DNA of 64,000 nucleotides from JAJXWB01 sp046349085 (GTDB lineage: Bacteria; Pseudomonadota; Alphaproteobacteria; Rhizobiales; Beijerinckiaceae). Location: positions 62,001 to 126,000 of the forward strand of contig JAXMDA010000002.1 of assembly GCA_046349085.1 (NCBI GenBank), read 5' to 3'. Positions 8,567 to 16,911 of this stretch are shown here, piece by piece. Position 1 is the stretch's first letter. Each line of letters begins with the position of its first letter. The notes beneath the pieces are model-generated. The model worked only from the letters and a program-made list of their open reading frames with translations, was not told the origin of the DNA and made no database searches. Position numbers and translations under genes: made by a program.

Positions 8567-9427
8567 TCAGCCCTGCAGGCCCCAGCGCAGAACCGTGCGC
8601 TTTTCGATGGTGCGGAAGATCAGGTTCTCGACGACGAGCCCGATGACGATCACCGTCAGCAGTCCCGCAAAGACGGCGGGAATGTCGAGCTGGTTGCGGT
8701 TCTCGAAGATGAACCAGCCCAGTCCGCCCTTGCCCGACGACACGCCGAACACGAGTTCGGCGGCGACCAGCGTGCGCCAGGCGAAGGCCCAGCCGATCTT
8801 GAGGCCGGCGAGAATGGAGGGGAAGGCGGCCGGGATCAGGATCTTGCCGATATAGCGAAAGCCCTTGAGGCCGTAGTTGCGGCCGACCATGCGCAGCGTC
8901 TGCGACACCGCGCGAAAGCCGGAATGCGTGTTGAGCGCGACCGGCCACAGCACGGAATGGATGAGGATGAAGACGATGGAGCCGTTGCCGAGCCCGAACC
9001 AGATCAGCGCCAGCGGCAGCAGGGCGATCGCCGGCAGCGGACTCAGCATGGCCGTCATCGTCTCGAGGAAGTCGGAGCCGACGCGCGTGTTGATCGCGAG
9101 TACGGTCAACAGGCCGGCGAGAATGACGCCCGCGACATAGCCCATCAGCAGCACCTGCACCGACGCCCAGGCGCGCGCGGGCAATATGCCGTTCCTGATG
9201 TTCTCCCACGAGGAGGCGAGCGTGTCGGTCAGCGTCGGAAAGAGCAGGGGATTGTCGAGCCAGCGGCCGTAGCCTTCCCAGATCAGGCCCAGAATGAGAA
9301 TGAGCGCCGCCTTGCGCACGAAGGCGGAATCCCAGAGCGTCTCGAGAAACGACAGTTTTCGTTCGATATCGCCTGTTACGGGCGCATTCTCGTCGCGCAT
9401 CACGATGCGTGCGGTGGACGTGCTCAT
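8567..9427 (-). CDS. NitT/TauT-type ABC transporter permease
   Basis: A 286-residue inner-membrane permease with about six hydrophobic segments. The start at 9427 (MSTSTARIV) lies 1 base from the ATPase stop; upstream in-frame codons belong to the ATPase gene read in another frame. The EAA-loop region is recognisable as KILIPAAFPSILAGLKIGWA, and the segment FLETMTAMLSPLPAIALLPL is characteristic of SsuC/TauC-like permeases. It forms the channel for the ATPase (9429-10193) and the binding protein (10195-11205). Members import nitrate, sulfonates, pyrimidine precursors or aromatic acids, so the substrate cannot be told from the permease alone. Confidence 0.9.
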   Translation of the reverse strand: MSTSTARIVMRDENAPVTGDIERKLSFLETLWDSAFVRKAALILILGLIWEGYGRWLDNPLLFPTLTDTLASSWENIRNGILPARAWASVQVLLMGYVAGVILAGLLTVLAINTRVGSDFLETMTAMLSPLPAIALLPLALIWFGLGNGSIVFILIHSVLWPVALNTHSGFRAVSQTLRMVGRNYGLKGFRYIGKILIPAAFPSILAGLKIGWAFAWRTLVAAELVFGVSSGKGGLGWFIFENRNQLDIPAVFAGLLTVIVIGLVVENLIFRTIEKRTVLRWGLQG

Positions 9428-9428
9428 G

Positions 9429-10193
9429 TCAGTGCCCTGCGTCGGCGAAGAGGAGGTCGTGGATCTGCTGCTCCAGCCGCGCGGCGCTGCCGTCGGCGGG
9501 CGAGGTCGTGTCGACATCGACCACTTCCGCCTTGACGCGCCCGGGATGCGGCGAGAGCAGAAGAATGCGATTGCCGATCTTTATTGCCTCGGCAATCGAA
9601 TGGGTGACGAAGAGCACGGTGAACCGCGTCTCCTCCCACAATTGCAGCAATTCGTCCTGGCAGGTGCGGCGCGTGAAGGCGTCGAGTGCGGCGAAGGGCT
9701 CGTCCATCAGGAGAATATCGGGCTCCATGGCCATGCCGCGCGCGATCGCCACGCGCTGCTTCATGCCGCCGGACAGCATGTGCGGATAGGAATCGAGCGC
9801 GCGCGTCAGATTGACCTTCTCGATATAGCGCCGCGCCCGGTCGCGCGCGTCCTTCGCCGACATCTTGCGCGCCTCCATCAGCGGAAAGGCGACGTTTTCG
9901 AGCACTGTCTTCCACGGCAGAAGCTGGTCGAATTCCTGGAACACCATCATGCGGTCGGGGCCGGGTTCGCTGACCTTGCGGCCCTTGATGGTGATCGATC
10001 CCTCGCTGGGATGCAGATAGCCGCCGACGGCCTTGAGGATCGTCGACTTGCCGCAGCCGGACGGCCCGAGCAGAACGAAACGGTCGGCGTTCTTGACCTG
10101 AAAGCTGACGCGCTCGGTCGCCGTAACCACGACGCCGGGCGTCTTGTAACGAAGCGTGACGCCATCGACGTCGAGCAGGGGGGCGTCGGTCAT
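9429..10193 (-). CDS. NitT/TauT-type ABC transporter ATPase
   Basis: A 254-residue cytoplasmic ATPase with a complete set of motifs: Walker A GPSGCGKST (about residue 43), Q-loop MVFQEFDQLLPW, signature LSGGMKQRVAIARG, Walker B ILLMDEPFAALD and switch VTHSIAEA. It belongs to the SsuB/TauB group. The gene starts 1 base after the stop of the binding-protein gene and ends 1 base before the permease start, so the three are translated from one message. It probably powers uptake of an organic acid for the neighbouring CoA ligase pathway; this link is inferred from the operon. Confidence 0.93.
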   Translation of the reverse strand: MTDAPLLDVDGVTLRYKTPGVVVTATERVSFQVKNADRFVLLGPSGCGKSTILKAVGGYLHPSEGSITIKGRKVSEPGPDRMMVFQEFDQLLPWKTVLENVAFPLMEARKMSAKDARDRARRYIEKVNLTRALDSYPHMLSGGMKQRVAIARGMAMEPDILLMDEPFAALDAFTRRTCQDELLQLWEETRFTVLFVTHSIAEAIKIGNRILLLSPHPGRVKAEVVDVDTTSPADGSAARLEQQIHDLLFADAGH

Positions 10194-10194
10194 C

Positions 10195-11205
10195 TCAGTT
10201 TCCAGCCATGCCGTGAACGGTCGGCAGATAATAATCCTTGAAGGATTTCGGCATGGTCTTCAGCGTTCCGATGCGATTGAGATGCTCCGCAAATTTCATC
10301 GTGCCCTGCGGAAAGAGGCTCCAGTCGGACATGGCCGGGGTCTTCACGAGATCGACCAGCGTCTTGGTCTCGGTCTTGTCGTTGTTGATCTCCTTGTAGG
10401 CCTCGACCGTTTTTTCGGGATCGGCCGCGACCATGGCCTTGGCCTCTTCGGCCGCCGCAAAGACAGCCGCGATCCATTTCGGATTGGCGTCGGCGAATTT
10501 CGTCGTCGTGAAGAACTGGCCCTGCGTCGACTGTCCGCCGATGATCTCGACGGAATTGGTGACGACATGCGCGTCCGGCACATCGCGCAATTCGTAATAA
10601 TGGAAAGGCGGGGCGGCGAAATGGCTGCGAATCTCGTGCGTGGGGTTCTTCATCGCCACATAGGCGTCGGGATGGCCGAGCTGCGTCGTCAGGGCGTCGA
10701 ACTGGCTGTACTTGTCCGGCCCGAACATCTTGACGGCCGCCATCTGCAGCAGCATGGCCTGCGTCGAGGTCTTGACCGTCGGCACGGCGATCTTGTCGCC
10801 TTCCCTGAAGTCGGAGAGCGACTTGATGCGCGGATCGCGGCTGACGAGCGTCAGGTGCGCCGCCGTGGTCGCGCAAATGCCCTTCACCCCGCCGCGCGTG
10901 CGGTCCCACAGCAGCAGGAGCTGGCCCGAGCCGGTATTGACGACGTCGACGCCGCCGGCGACCAGCGCGTCCTGCTGCGCGCCGCCATTGGCGAAATTCA
11001 CCCATTTGACGGTCGGATTTGAAACGCCGGCCTTGGCGGCGTGCTTCTCGATCAGCTTGTATTTCTCGATCACGTGCAGCGGCATGTAGAGAATGCCGGG
11101 TTGCCGGCTCACGATCAGCTCGGATTTCTCCTGCGCGAAGGCGCGCGTCGCCGGCGCCAGAGCAAGCGCAGCGGCGCCTTTCAGCGCCTGCCGACGATGC
11201 AGCAT
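10195..11205 (-). CDS. NitT/TauT-type substrate-binding protein with Tat-like signal
   Basis: A periplasmic binding protein of about 336 residues. Two adjacent ATGs (11208 and 11205) follow AGGGAGG; the second has the better 5-base spacing. The N-terminus MLHRRQALKGAAALALAPAT has a twin-arginine pattern (RRQALK), and cleavage is likely after AFA, so it may be folded before export. The body shows the SsuA/THI5-like fold: LHVIEKYKLIEKHA, then GGVDVVNTGSGQLLLLWD. It lies 172 bases downstream of the CoA ligase stop and directly before the ATPase. Its ligand is unknown. Aromatic carboxylates are a reasonable guess, because the ligase and hydroxybenzoyl-CoA reductase surround it. Confidence 0.88.
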   Translation of the reverse strand: MLHRRQALKGAAALALAPATRAFAQEKSELIVSRQPGILYMPLHVIEKYKLIEKHAAKAGVSNPTVKWVNFANGGAQQDALVAGGVDVVNTGSGQLLLLWDRTRGGVKGICATTAAHLTLVSRDPRIKSLSDFREGDKIAVPTVKTSTQAMLLQMAAVKMFGPDKYSQFDALTTQLGHPDAYVAMKNPTHEIRSHFAAPPFHYYELRDVPDAHVVTNSVEIIGGQSTQGQFFTTTKFADANPKWIAAVFAAAEEAKAMVAADPEKTVEAYKEINNDKTETKTLVDLVKTPAMSDWSLFPQGTMKFAEHLNRIGTLKTMPKSFKDYYLPTVHGMAGN

Positions 11206-11377
11206 CATTGCCTCCCTCTGAACATTTCGCGCATGGGCGACCGCTGCCGGCGCCGCCGGTCTGTCGCCGGCTACCCGCAAGCGCGTGTTCTGGGAGCAGG
11301 AGAACCAGTTATCGCAGGCGCGTCAAGGCGCTGCGAAATTCGGTCAGGCCGGGCTCAAGCGATCGTCGGGCGCGGGC

Positions 11378-12928
11378 TCAGTCGCCCGTCATGTCGCGCA
11401 GCAGATAGCGCTGCACCTTGCCGCTCGAGGTTTTCGGCAATTCGTCGAGCACGTTGATCCAGCGGGGATATTTCCATGGCCCGATCGCGTTCTTGACGTG
11501 GCTTTTCAGTTCCTCGAACAACTGGCCGCCGTCCTGCGCCGCGGCCGCGCAGAGCACGATGAAGGCCCGTGGCTTGATGAGCCCGTCCTCGTCCCGCGCC
11601 GGAACCACCGCCGCCTCCCGCACGCTGGGGTGCGAGACCAGAGCGTCCTCGACCTCGAAGGGCGATACCCAGATGCCCGAGACCTTGAACATGTCGTCCG
11701 CGCGCCCGTGGTAGACGAAGACCCCGTCGGATCGGCGCAGATATTTGTCGCCGGTGCGCAGCCATTCGCCGACGAAGGCGCGCCGCGTGCGCGCGAGCTG
11801 GTTCCAGTAGCCGATCGCGCAGGTCGGCGTCTTGACCCAGAGTTCGCCAAGCTCGCCGTCGGCCACGCAGCGGCCGGCTTCGTCGCGCAGTTCCATTTCG
11901 TAGCCGTCGACTGGAACGCCCGAGGTTCCGTATTCGACGGCGTCCGGCAGATTGGTCATGAACAGATGGCCGGCCTCGCTGGAGCCGACGCCGTTGACGA
12001 TATCGAGCCCGAACCGCTCCTTCCACGCCCGCCCGACCGGCGCGGGAAGCGGTTCGCCCGCAGAGAAGCAGATGCGCCAGTCGCGAGAGCCATTGTCCCG
12101 ACGGCATTCGGGGTCGCCGAGAATGGCCGCATAGAGCGTCGGCACGGCGAAGAACAGCGTCGGGTTGAACGTGCGCAGGGTCTCGAACACCGTGCGCGGC
12201 GTCGGCCGTTCGGGATAGAGCACCGTCGTGGCGCCGACCCAGAGCGGACAGAGCAGGGCGTTGCCGACGCCGTAGGCGAAGAACAGCTTCGCCGCCGAGA
12301 AGACGATATCGTCTTCGCGATAGCCGATACGCCGGCGCCCGGCGTGTTCCGCCATGAGAGGCATGCTGCCATGCGCGTGCATGACGCCCTTGGGCGCGCC
12401 GGTCGTGCCTGACGAATAGAGCCAGAAGGCGACCTCGTCCGCGCAAGTGTTGGCGGGCGCGCCGCCCTCGGCTTCGGCCGACAGCAGCGTTTCGAGACGC
12501 GGCCGGCCGGGCGGCCCGCCGCCCACCACCACGATCTCGCGCAGATTGGGCAAGCCCGCGCTCGCCTCTTCGACCGCCGGCAGCAGCGCCGACGAGACGA
12601 AGGCGACCTTCGCGCGCGAATCCTCGAGCAGGTAGCGATACTGGTCGACGGTCAGGCGCGTGTTCATGAGCACCGGCACGACGCCCGCGCGCACCGCGCC
12701 CCAGTAGAGGACTGGAAAATCGACAGTGTCGAGCAGGATGAGCGCGACGCGATTCTCACGCTCGACGCCGAGGCGCGCGAGCATCGGGGCGACGCGCGTC
12801 ACTGCGCTGTGCAGTTCGCCGTAGGTCAGATTGCGCGCCGGATCGATATATGCCGTCTTGCTCGCGCGTCCTTCCGCGATATGACGGTCGATGAAATCCA
12901 CGGCTGCATTGTAGTCGCGCTGTATCAT
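11378..12928 (-). CDS. hbaA: 4-hydroxybenzoate/benzoate-CoA ligase (AMP-forming)
   Basis: A 516-residue acyl-adenylate enzyme that activates an aromatic acid to its CoA thioester. The ATG at 12928 follows GGGAGAG with 5-base spacing; ten further codons upstream are probably not used. Motifs: AMP-binding P-loop YSSGTTGAPKGVMHAH, SSEAGHLFMTNLP where the family has the adenine-binding GSTE-like motif, GEWLRTGDKY, and the C-terminal lysine in ELPKTSSGKVQRYLLR. The sequence AKLFFAYGVGNALLCPLWVGA is characteristic of benzoate-CoA ligase relatives. A 4-hydroxybenzoate substrate is inferred from the divergent reductase genes; benzoate or another aromatic acid remains possible. An FNR-type box lies 60-73 bases upstream. 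Confidence 0.85.
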   Translation of the reverse strand: MIQRDYNAAVDFIDRHIAEGRASKTAYIDPARNLTYGELHSAVTRVAPMLARLGVERENRVALILLDTVDFPVLYWGAVRAGVVPVLMNTRLTVDQYRYLLEDSRAKVAFVSSALLPAVEEASAGLPNLREIVVVGGGPPGRPRLETLLSAEAEGGAPANTCADEVAFWLYSSGTTGAPKGVMHAHGSMPLMAEHAGRRRIGYREDDIVFSAAKLFFAYGVGNALLCPLWVGATTVLYPERPTPRTVFETLRTFNPTLFFAVPTLYAAILGDPECRRDNGSRDWRICFSAGEPLPAPVGRAWKERFGLDIVNGVGSSEAGHLFMTNLPDAVEYGTSGVPVDGYEMELRDEAGRCVADGELGELWVKTPTCAIGYWNQLARTRRAFVGEWLRTGDKYLRRSDGVFVYHGRADDMFKVSGIWVSPFEVEDALVSHPSVREAAVVPARDEDGLIKPRAFIVLCAAAAQDGGQLFEELKSHVKNAIGPWKYPRWINVLDELPKTSSGKVQRYLLRDMTGD

Positions 12929-12987
12929 CGCCGCTCTCCCTCGCGCGTCGATATGCAAGGACGCTACCCGCGCATCGGCCGATGCTC

Positions 12988-13001
12988 TTGATTTCGATCA
13001 G
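12988..13001. promoter_or_regulatory. FNR-type box for the CoA ligase operon
   Basis: TTGATTTCGATCAG matches the FNR consensus TTGAT-N4-ATCAA except for the last base. Its centre is 66.5 bases upstream of the ligase start on the minus strand. That fits activation from a site near -41 with a short leader; a weak -10-like TAGCGT lies at 12961-12966. The likely binder is the CRP/FNR-family protein encoded at 16912-17625. Confidence 0.7.
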
Positions 13002-13058
13002 GCCATCTGCGTTTGCTGCGATGCACATCGTTTTGCTGCGACGCCTCCCTGCTTTCGC

Positions 13059-13072
13059 TTGATTTCGGTCAG
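13059..13072. promoter_or_regulatory. FNR-type box for the hydroxybenzoyl-CoA reductase operon
   Basis: TTGATTTCGGTCAG shares the left arm and spacer (TTGATTTCG) of the site at 12988-13001, with a slightly poorer right arm. Its centre is 55.5 bases upstream of the first reductase gene. A TGCAAT element at 13091-13096 sits 28 bases downstream of the centre, the spacing of a class II FNR promoter. The DNA between the two boxes holds a 10-base direct repeat, TTTGCTGCGA, at 13012-13021 and 13032-13041, and the palindrome CGATG-CA-CATCG at 13019-13030. Confidence 0.65.
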
Positions 13073-13120
13073 GTTGCGCGCGCGCGGCCGTGCAATCCTT
13101 CGCGCAGGGAGGACCTGCGT

Positions 13121-13609
13121 ATGCATGGATCGAGCGGGCCGCGAAAGCGGCTCCTGCGCGTCAACGTCAACGGCCGCTGGCGCGAGGACGCGGTGGCGGA
13201 CGGCGACATGCTCGTCGACTACCTGCGCGAGACGGCGCGCGCGACCAGCGTCAAGACCGGCTGCGACGGCGGCGAATGCGGCGCCTGCACCGTGCTTGTC
13301 GATGGCGAACCGGTTCTGGCCTGCCTCACGCTCGCCGCGCGCTGCGAGGGCCGCGCCGTGGAGACCGTCGAGGGGCTGGTCAAGCACGGACGTCCCAGCG
13401 CGCTGCAACAGGCCTTTCACGAAAAGCTCGGGGCGCAATGCGGCTTCTGCACGCCCGGCATGATCATGGCGGCCGAAGCGCTGCTCAGGCGCAATCCCAA
13501 TCCGGGCGACGACGAAATCCGCGCGGCGCTCTCGGGAAATCTGTGCCGGTGCACAGGCTATGTGAAGATCATCGACTCCGTGAAGACGGCGGCGGGGCTC
13601 GCGTCATGA
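13121..13609 (+). CDS. hcrC: 4-hydroxybenzoyl-CoA reductase, small [2Fe-2S] subunit
   Basis: A 162-residue ferredoxin-type subunit of a xanthine oxidase family enzyme (called hbaB in Rhodopseudomonas). The ATG at 13121 has AGGGAGGA 7 bases upstream; an in-frame ATG at 13013 would place the FNR box inside the gene and is rejected. The first cluster ligands are in GCDGGECGACTVLVDG with a later Cys in VLACLT; the second are in QCGFCTPGM and NLCRCTGY. It passes electrons between ferredoxin and the molybdenum subunit. It overlaps the next gene by 4 bases (ATGA), giving the order small-large-medium typical of hcrCAB and hbaBCD operons. Confidence 0.92.
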   Translation: MHGSSGPRKRLLRVNVNGRWREDAVADGDMLVDYLRETARATSVKTGCDGGECGACTVLVDGEPVLACLTLAARCEGRAVETVEGLVKHGRPSALQQAFHEKLGAQCGFCTPGMIMAAEALLRRNPNPGDDEIRAALSGNLCRCTGYVKIIDSVKTAAGLAS

Positions 13610-15933
13610 ATGTCGCGCCGAACAGACGCAAATTGCAGGGCGTGCCGCTGATCGACGGCGTCGACAAGGTGACGGGGCGCGCGCGCTACACCGCCGATCT
13701 CGATCGCGCCGGCGCGCTGGTCGGACGCATCCTGCGCTCGCCGATCGCGCATGGCGAGATCGTGCGCGTCGACGTCTCGAAGGCGCGCGCGCTCGAAGGC
13801 GTCGCGGCTGTCGTCACCGGCGCGGACTGCCGCTTCACCTACGGCGTGCTGCCGATCGCGATGAACGAATATCCGCTGGCGCGCGACCGCGTGCGCTATC
13901 GCGGCGAGCCGGTGGCGGCCGTCGCGGCGGTGGACGAGGAAACGGCGCAGCGCGCGCTCGATCTCATCGAGATCGACTATGCGCCCCTGCCGGCCTATTT
14001 CACCTCGCAGGAAGCGCGCGCGGCCGATGCGACTCTCCTGCACGCCGACAAGCCCGGCAATGTCGAGCGCGAGGTCCACCATTCCTTCGGCGACGTGGAG
14101 GCGGGCTTCGCCGCCGCCGATCTCGTGCGCGAGCATCGTTTCACCTGCGCCGAGATCAATCACGCGCAGATCGAGCCGCACGCGTGCCTCGCCGACTACG
14201 ATCCGGCGAGCGACAGGCTGACCGTGCAGGACGTGTCGCAGGTCGTCTACTATCTGCACCTGATGCTGGCGCGCTGCCTCGAAATGGACGAGGCGCGGGT
14301 GCGCGTCATCAAGCCCTTCGTCGGCGGCGGATTCGGCGCCCGCGTCGAAGTGCTGAATTTCGAGATCGTCACCGCCATGCTGGCCAAGGCGGCCGGCGGC
14401 AAGGTGTTCATGCAGCTTTCGCGCGAGGAGACGTTCCTCACCCATCGCGCGCGGCCGCAGAGCGACGTCGTGCTGAAGCTCGGCCTGACCAAGGAGGGCA
14501 GGATCACCGCCTGCGCTGGCGAGGTGACGCAGCGCGGCGGCGCCTATGCCGGCTACGGCGTCGTGACGATTCTCTACGCCGGCTCGCTGTTGCAGGGCAT
14601 CTACGACATTCCCGCGGTGAAATACGACGGCTATCGCGTCTACGCCAACTTGCCGCCCTGCGGCGCGATGCGCGGCCATGGCGGCGTCAACACGCGCTTC
14701 GCCTTCGAGACGCTGCTCGACCGCATGGCGCGCGAACTCGGGCTCGATCCATTTGCGGTGCGGCGCGCAAACCTGCTGCAGGCGCCCATGCAGACCTTGA
14801 ACGGCCTGATGGTGCAGAGCTACGGCCTCGCCGAATGCCTCGACGCGGTGGAAAAGGCGAGCGGCTGGAAAGAGCGCATCGGCCGCCTGCCGCCGGGCAA
14901 GGGCCTCGGCATGGCCTGCTCGCACTACGTTTCCGGCTCGGCGAAACCGATCCATTTCACCGGCGAGCCGCACGCCGTCATTCATCTCAAGCTCGATCAC
15001 GACGGCGGCGTCACGGCGCTGACCGGCGCGGCCGACATCGGCCAGGGCTCGTCCACCATGGTGGCGATCGCGGTGGCCGAGACGCTCGACGTCGCGCTCG
15101 ACCGCATTCGCGTCGTCTCCAGCGACACCGCGGTTACGCCGAAGGACAACGGCGCCTATTCGTCGCGCATCACCTTCATGGTCGGCAATGCGGCGATCGA
15201 CGCGGCGAACAATCTGAAGGCGAAGCTCGTCGCGGCCGCCGCGAAGCAGCTCGACGCCGCGCCGGAGGAGATCATCTGCGAGGGCGAGCATTTCCGCGTC
15301 GGACGCTCGGGGCAGGCGGCCCTGAGCTTCAAGGAGGTCGTCGCGGCCGCGCTGGTCGATGAAGGCGCGCTCACGGTCAAGGGCTCGTTCACCTGTCCGG
15401 TCGAGTTCCAGGGCGGCAAGCATCGCGGCGGCGCGGTCGGCTCGACCATGGGCTTCAGCTATGCGGCGCTGGTGATGGAGACGAGCGTCGACGAGGCGAC
15501 CGGCATGGTCGGCGTCGACAAGGTCTGGGTGGCGCTGGATTGCGGGCGCGCCATCAACCCGCTGGCGGTCATGGGCCAGATCGAAGGCTCGGTGTGGATG
15601 GGCCTGGGGCAGGCGCTGTGCGAGGAAACCCGCTATCTCGACGGGCTCGCCGCCCATGCGAGCTTCCTCGACTACCGGATGCCGACCATCGTCGAATCGC
15701 CCGAGATAGAAGCCTTCATCGTCGAGAGCGTCGATCCGAACGGCCCATTCGGCGCCAAGGAAGCGAGCGAAGGCGCGCTGGCGGGCGCGCTGCCGGCGCT
15801 CGTCGCCTCGGTCTCCAACGCCATCGGCGTCGATCTCGACGAGACGCCCGTCACACCCGACCGCCTGCTGGAGGCGATCGTGCAGCACAGGCGCAAGCTC
15901 GCAATCGCCGAACGCAAGAGGGCCAGACAATGA
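13606..15933 (+). CDS. hcrA: 4-hydroxybenzoyl-CoA reductase, molybdenum-binding large subunit
   Basis: A 775-residue catalytic subunit of the xanthine oxidase family. The enzyme reductively removes the para hydroxyl group of 4-hydroxybenzoyl-CoA, giving benzoyl-CoA, the entry compound of anaerobic aromatic degradation. Molybdopterin-cytosine-dinucleotide binding motifs are visible: PFVGGGFGAR, PCGAMRGHGGVN and ADIGQGSSTM, with the conserved C-terminal glutamate region GPFGAKEASEGALAGA. The start overlaps the hcrC stop and its own stop overlaps the hcrB start, both by 4 bases. By itself it could be taken for another hydroxylase of the family. The hcrB partner makes the assignment specific. Confidence 0.9.
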   Translation: MNVAPNRRKLQGVPLIDGVDKVTGRARYTADLDRAGALVGRILRSPIAHGEIVRVDVSKARALEGVAAVVTGADCRFTYGVLPIAMNEYPLARDRVRYRGEPVAAVAAVDEETAQRALDLIEIDYAPLPAYFTSQEARAADATLLHADKPGNVEREVHHSFGDVEAGFAAADLVREHRFTCAEINHAQIEPHACLADYDPASDRLTVQDVSQVVYYLHLMLARCLEMDEARVRVIKPFVGGGFGARVEVLNFEIVTAMLAKAAGGKVFMQLSREETFLTHRARPQSDVVLKLGLTKEGRITACAGEVTQRGGAYAGYGVVTILYAGSLLQGIYDIPAVKYDGYRVYANLPPCGAMRGHGGVNTRFAFETLLDRMARELGLDPFAVRRANLLQAPMQTLNGLMVQSYGLAECLDAVEKASGWKERIGRLPPGKGLGMACSHYVSGSAKPIHFTGEPHAVIHLKLDHDGGVTALTGAADIGQGSSTMVAIAVAETLDVALDRIRVVSSDTAVTPKDNGAYSSRITFMVGNAAIDAANNLKAKLVAAAAKQLDAAPEEIICEGEHFRVGRSGQAALSFKEVVAAALVDEGALTVKGSFTCPVEFQGGKHRGGAVGSTMGFSYAALVMETSVDEATGMVGVDKVWVALDCGRAINPLAVMGQIEGSVWMGLGQALCEETRYLDGLAAHASFLDYRMPTIVESPEIEAFIVESVDPNGPFGAKEASEGALAGALPALVASVSNAIGVDLDETPVTPDRLLEAIVQHRRKLAIAERKRARQ

Positions 15934-16904
15934 GCGCTTCGCTTGCCGGCCTCCGCCTGCAGCAGCCCGCGACCATCGCGGAAGCCGTGGCCGCCTTCGC
16001 CGCGCACGGCGACGCGCGCTATCTGGCGGGCGGCACCGATCTTCTCGTCAACATGCGGCGCGGCATCGCCCAGCCCCCGCATCTGATCGACCTCTCCCGC
16101 GTCGCGGCGCTGAAGGGCGCGCGCGAAGATGGCGAGGAATTCGTCATCGGCGCCGGCGTCACGGTCGCGGAAATCGCAGCCGATACGACGGTCGCCGCGC
16201 GCTATCCGGCGCTGGCGCAGGCCGCCGCCGCCATCGCGGCGCCGAGCCATCGCGCCGTGGCGACGCTCGGCGGCAATCTTTGCCTCGACACGCGCTGCGT
16301 CTACTACAACCAGAGCGAATGGTGGCGGAAGTCGAACGGCTGGTGCCTCAAGCATCGCGGCGACACCTGCCATGTCGCGCCGCGCGGCGAACGCTGCCAT
16401 GCCGCCTTCAGCGGCGACATGGCGCCGGCGCTGCTGGCGCTCGGCGCGAGCGTCGACATCGAGGGACCCGATGGCGCGCGAAACATGCCGCTCGGCGATC
16501 TCTATGTCGAGGACGGCCGCGCGCATCTGACGCTGGCGCCCGGCGAGATTCTGGTCGCGGCGCGCCTGCCTGCGCGCGCGCAGAAATCGGGCTACGAAAA
16601 GGCGCGCACGCGCGGCGCGATCGACTATCCGCTGGCCGGCGTCGCGGCCGTGCTGGCGCTGCGCGAGGGCGTTGTCGAAACGCTGCGCATCGGTTTGACG
16701 GGCTTGAATTCGAGGCCGTTCCTGCTGGAGGGAACGGAAGGCTTTGCGGGACGGGCGGTCGACGCCGCGCTGCTCGGCGAGATCGACAAGCTCGTGCAAA
16801 AGCAGGTTCAGCCGATGCGGACGACGCTGGCCGCCTCCAACTATCGCCGGCTCGCGGCGGCGGCGCTGGCGCAGCGGCTCGTGCGGCGGCTGGCGGAAGG
16901 CTGA
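15930..16904 (+). CDS. hcrB: 4-hydroxybenzoyl-CoA reductase, FAD and [4Fe-4S] medium subunit
   Basis: A 324-residue FAD-binding subunit. The FAD motif ARYLAGGTDLLVNMRRG is near residue 30 and ATLGGNLCLDTRC near 111-123. The diagnostic feature is an inserted loop with Cys123, Cys139, Cys147 and Cys156. The gaps of 15, 7 and 8 residues are those of the four cysteines that hold the extra [4Fe-4S] cluster of the Thauera enzyme. This cluster is absent from ordinary xanthine oxidase subunits and is linked to the low-potential reductive direction. It strongly supports a true hydroxybenzoyl-CoA reductase rather than a hydroxylase. The gene ends 7 bases from the stop of the opposing regulator gene. 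Confidence 0.93.
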   Translation: MSASLAGLRLQQPATIAEAVAAFAAHGDARYLAGGTDLLVNMRRGIAQPPHLIDLSRVAALKGAREDGEEFVIGAGVTVAEIAADTTVAARYPALAQAAAAIAAPSHRAVATLGGNLCLDTRCVYYNQSEWWRKSNGWCLKHRGDTCHVAPRGERCHAAFSGDMAPALLALGASVDIEGPDGARNMPLGDLYVEDGRAHLTLAPGEILVAARLPARAQKSGYEKARTRGAIDYPLAGVAAVLALREGVVETLRIGLTGLNSRPFLLEGTEGFAGRAVDAALLGEIDKLVQKQVQPMRTTLAASNYRRLAAAALAQRLVRRLAEG

Positions 16905-16911
16905 GCGGCGT

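Noticed and set aside
13090..15933. A 947-codon reading that fuses sequence inside hcrC to hcrA
   Set aside because: The first 172 codons are an out-of-frame reading of hcrC. The true hcrA start is the ATG at 13606 overlapping the hcrC stop.
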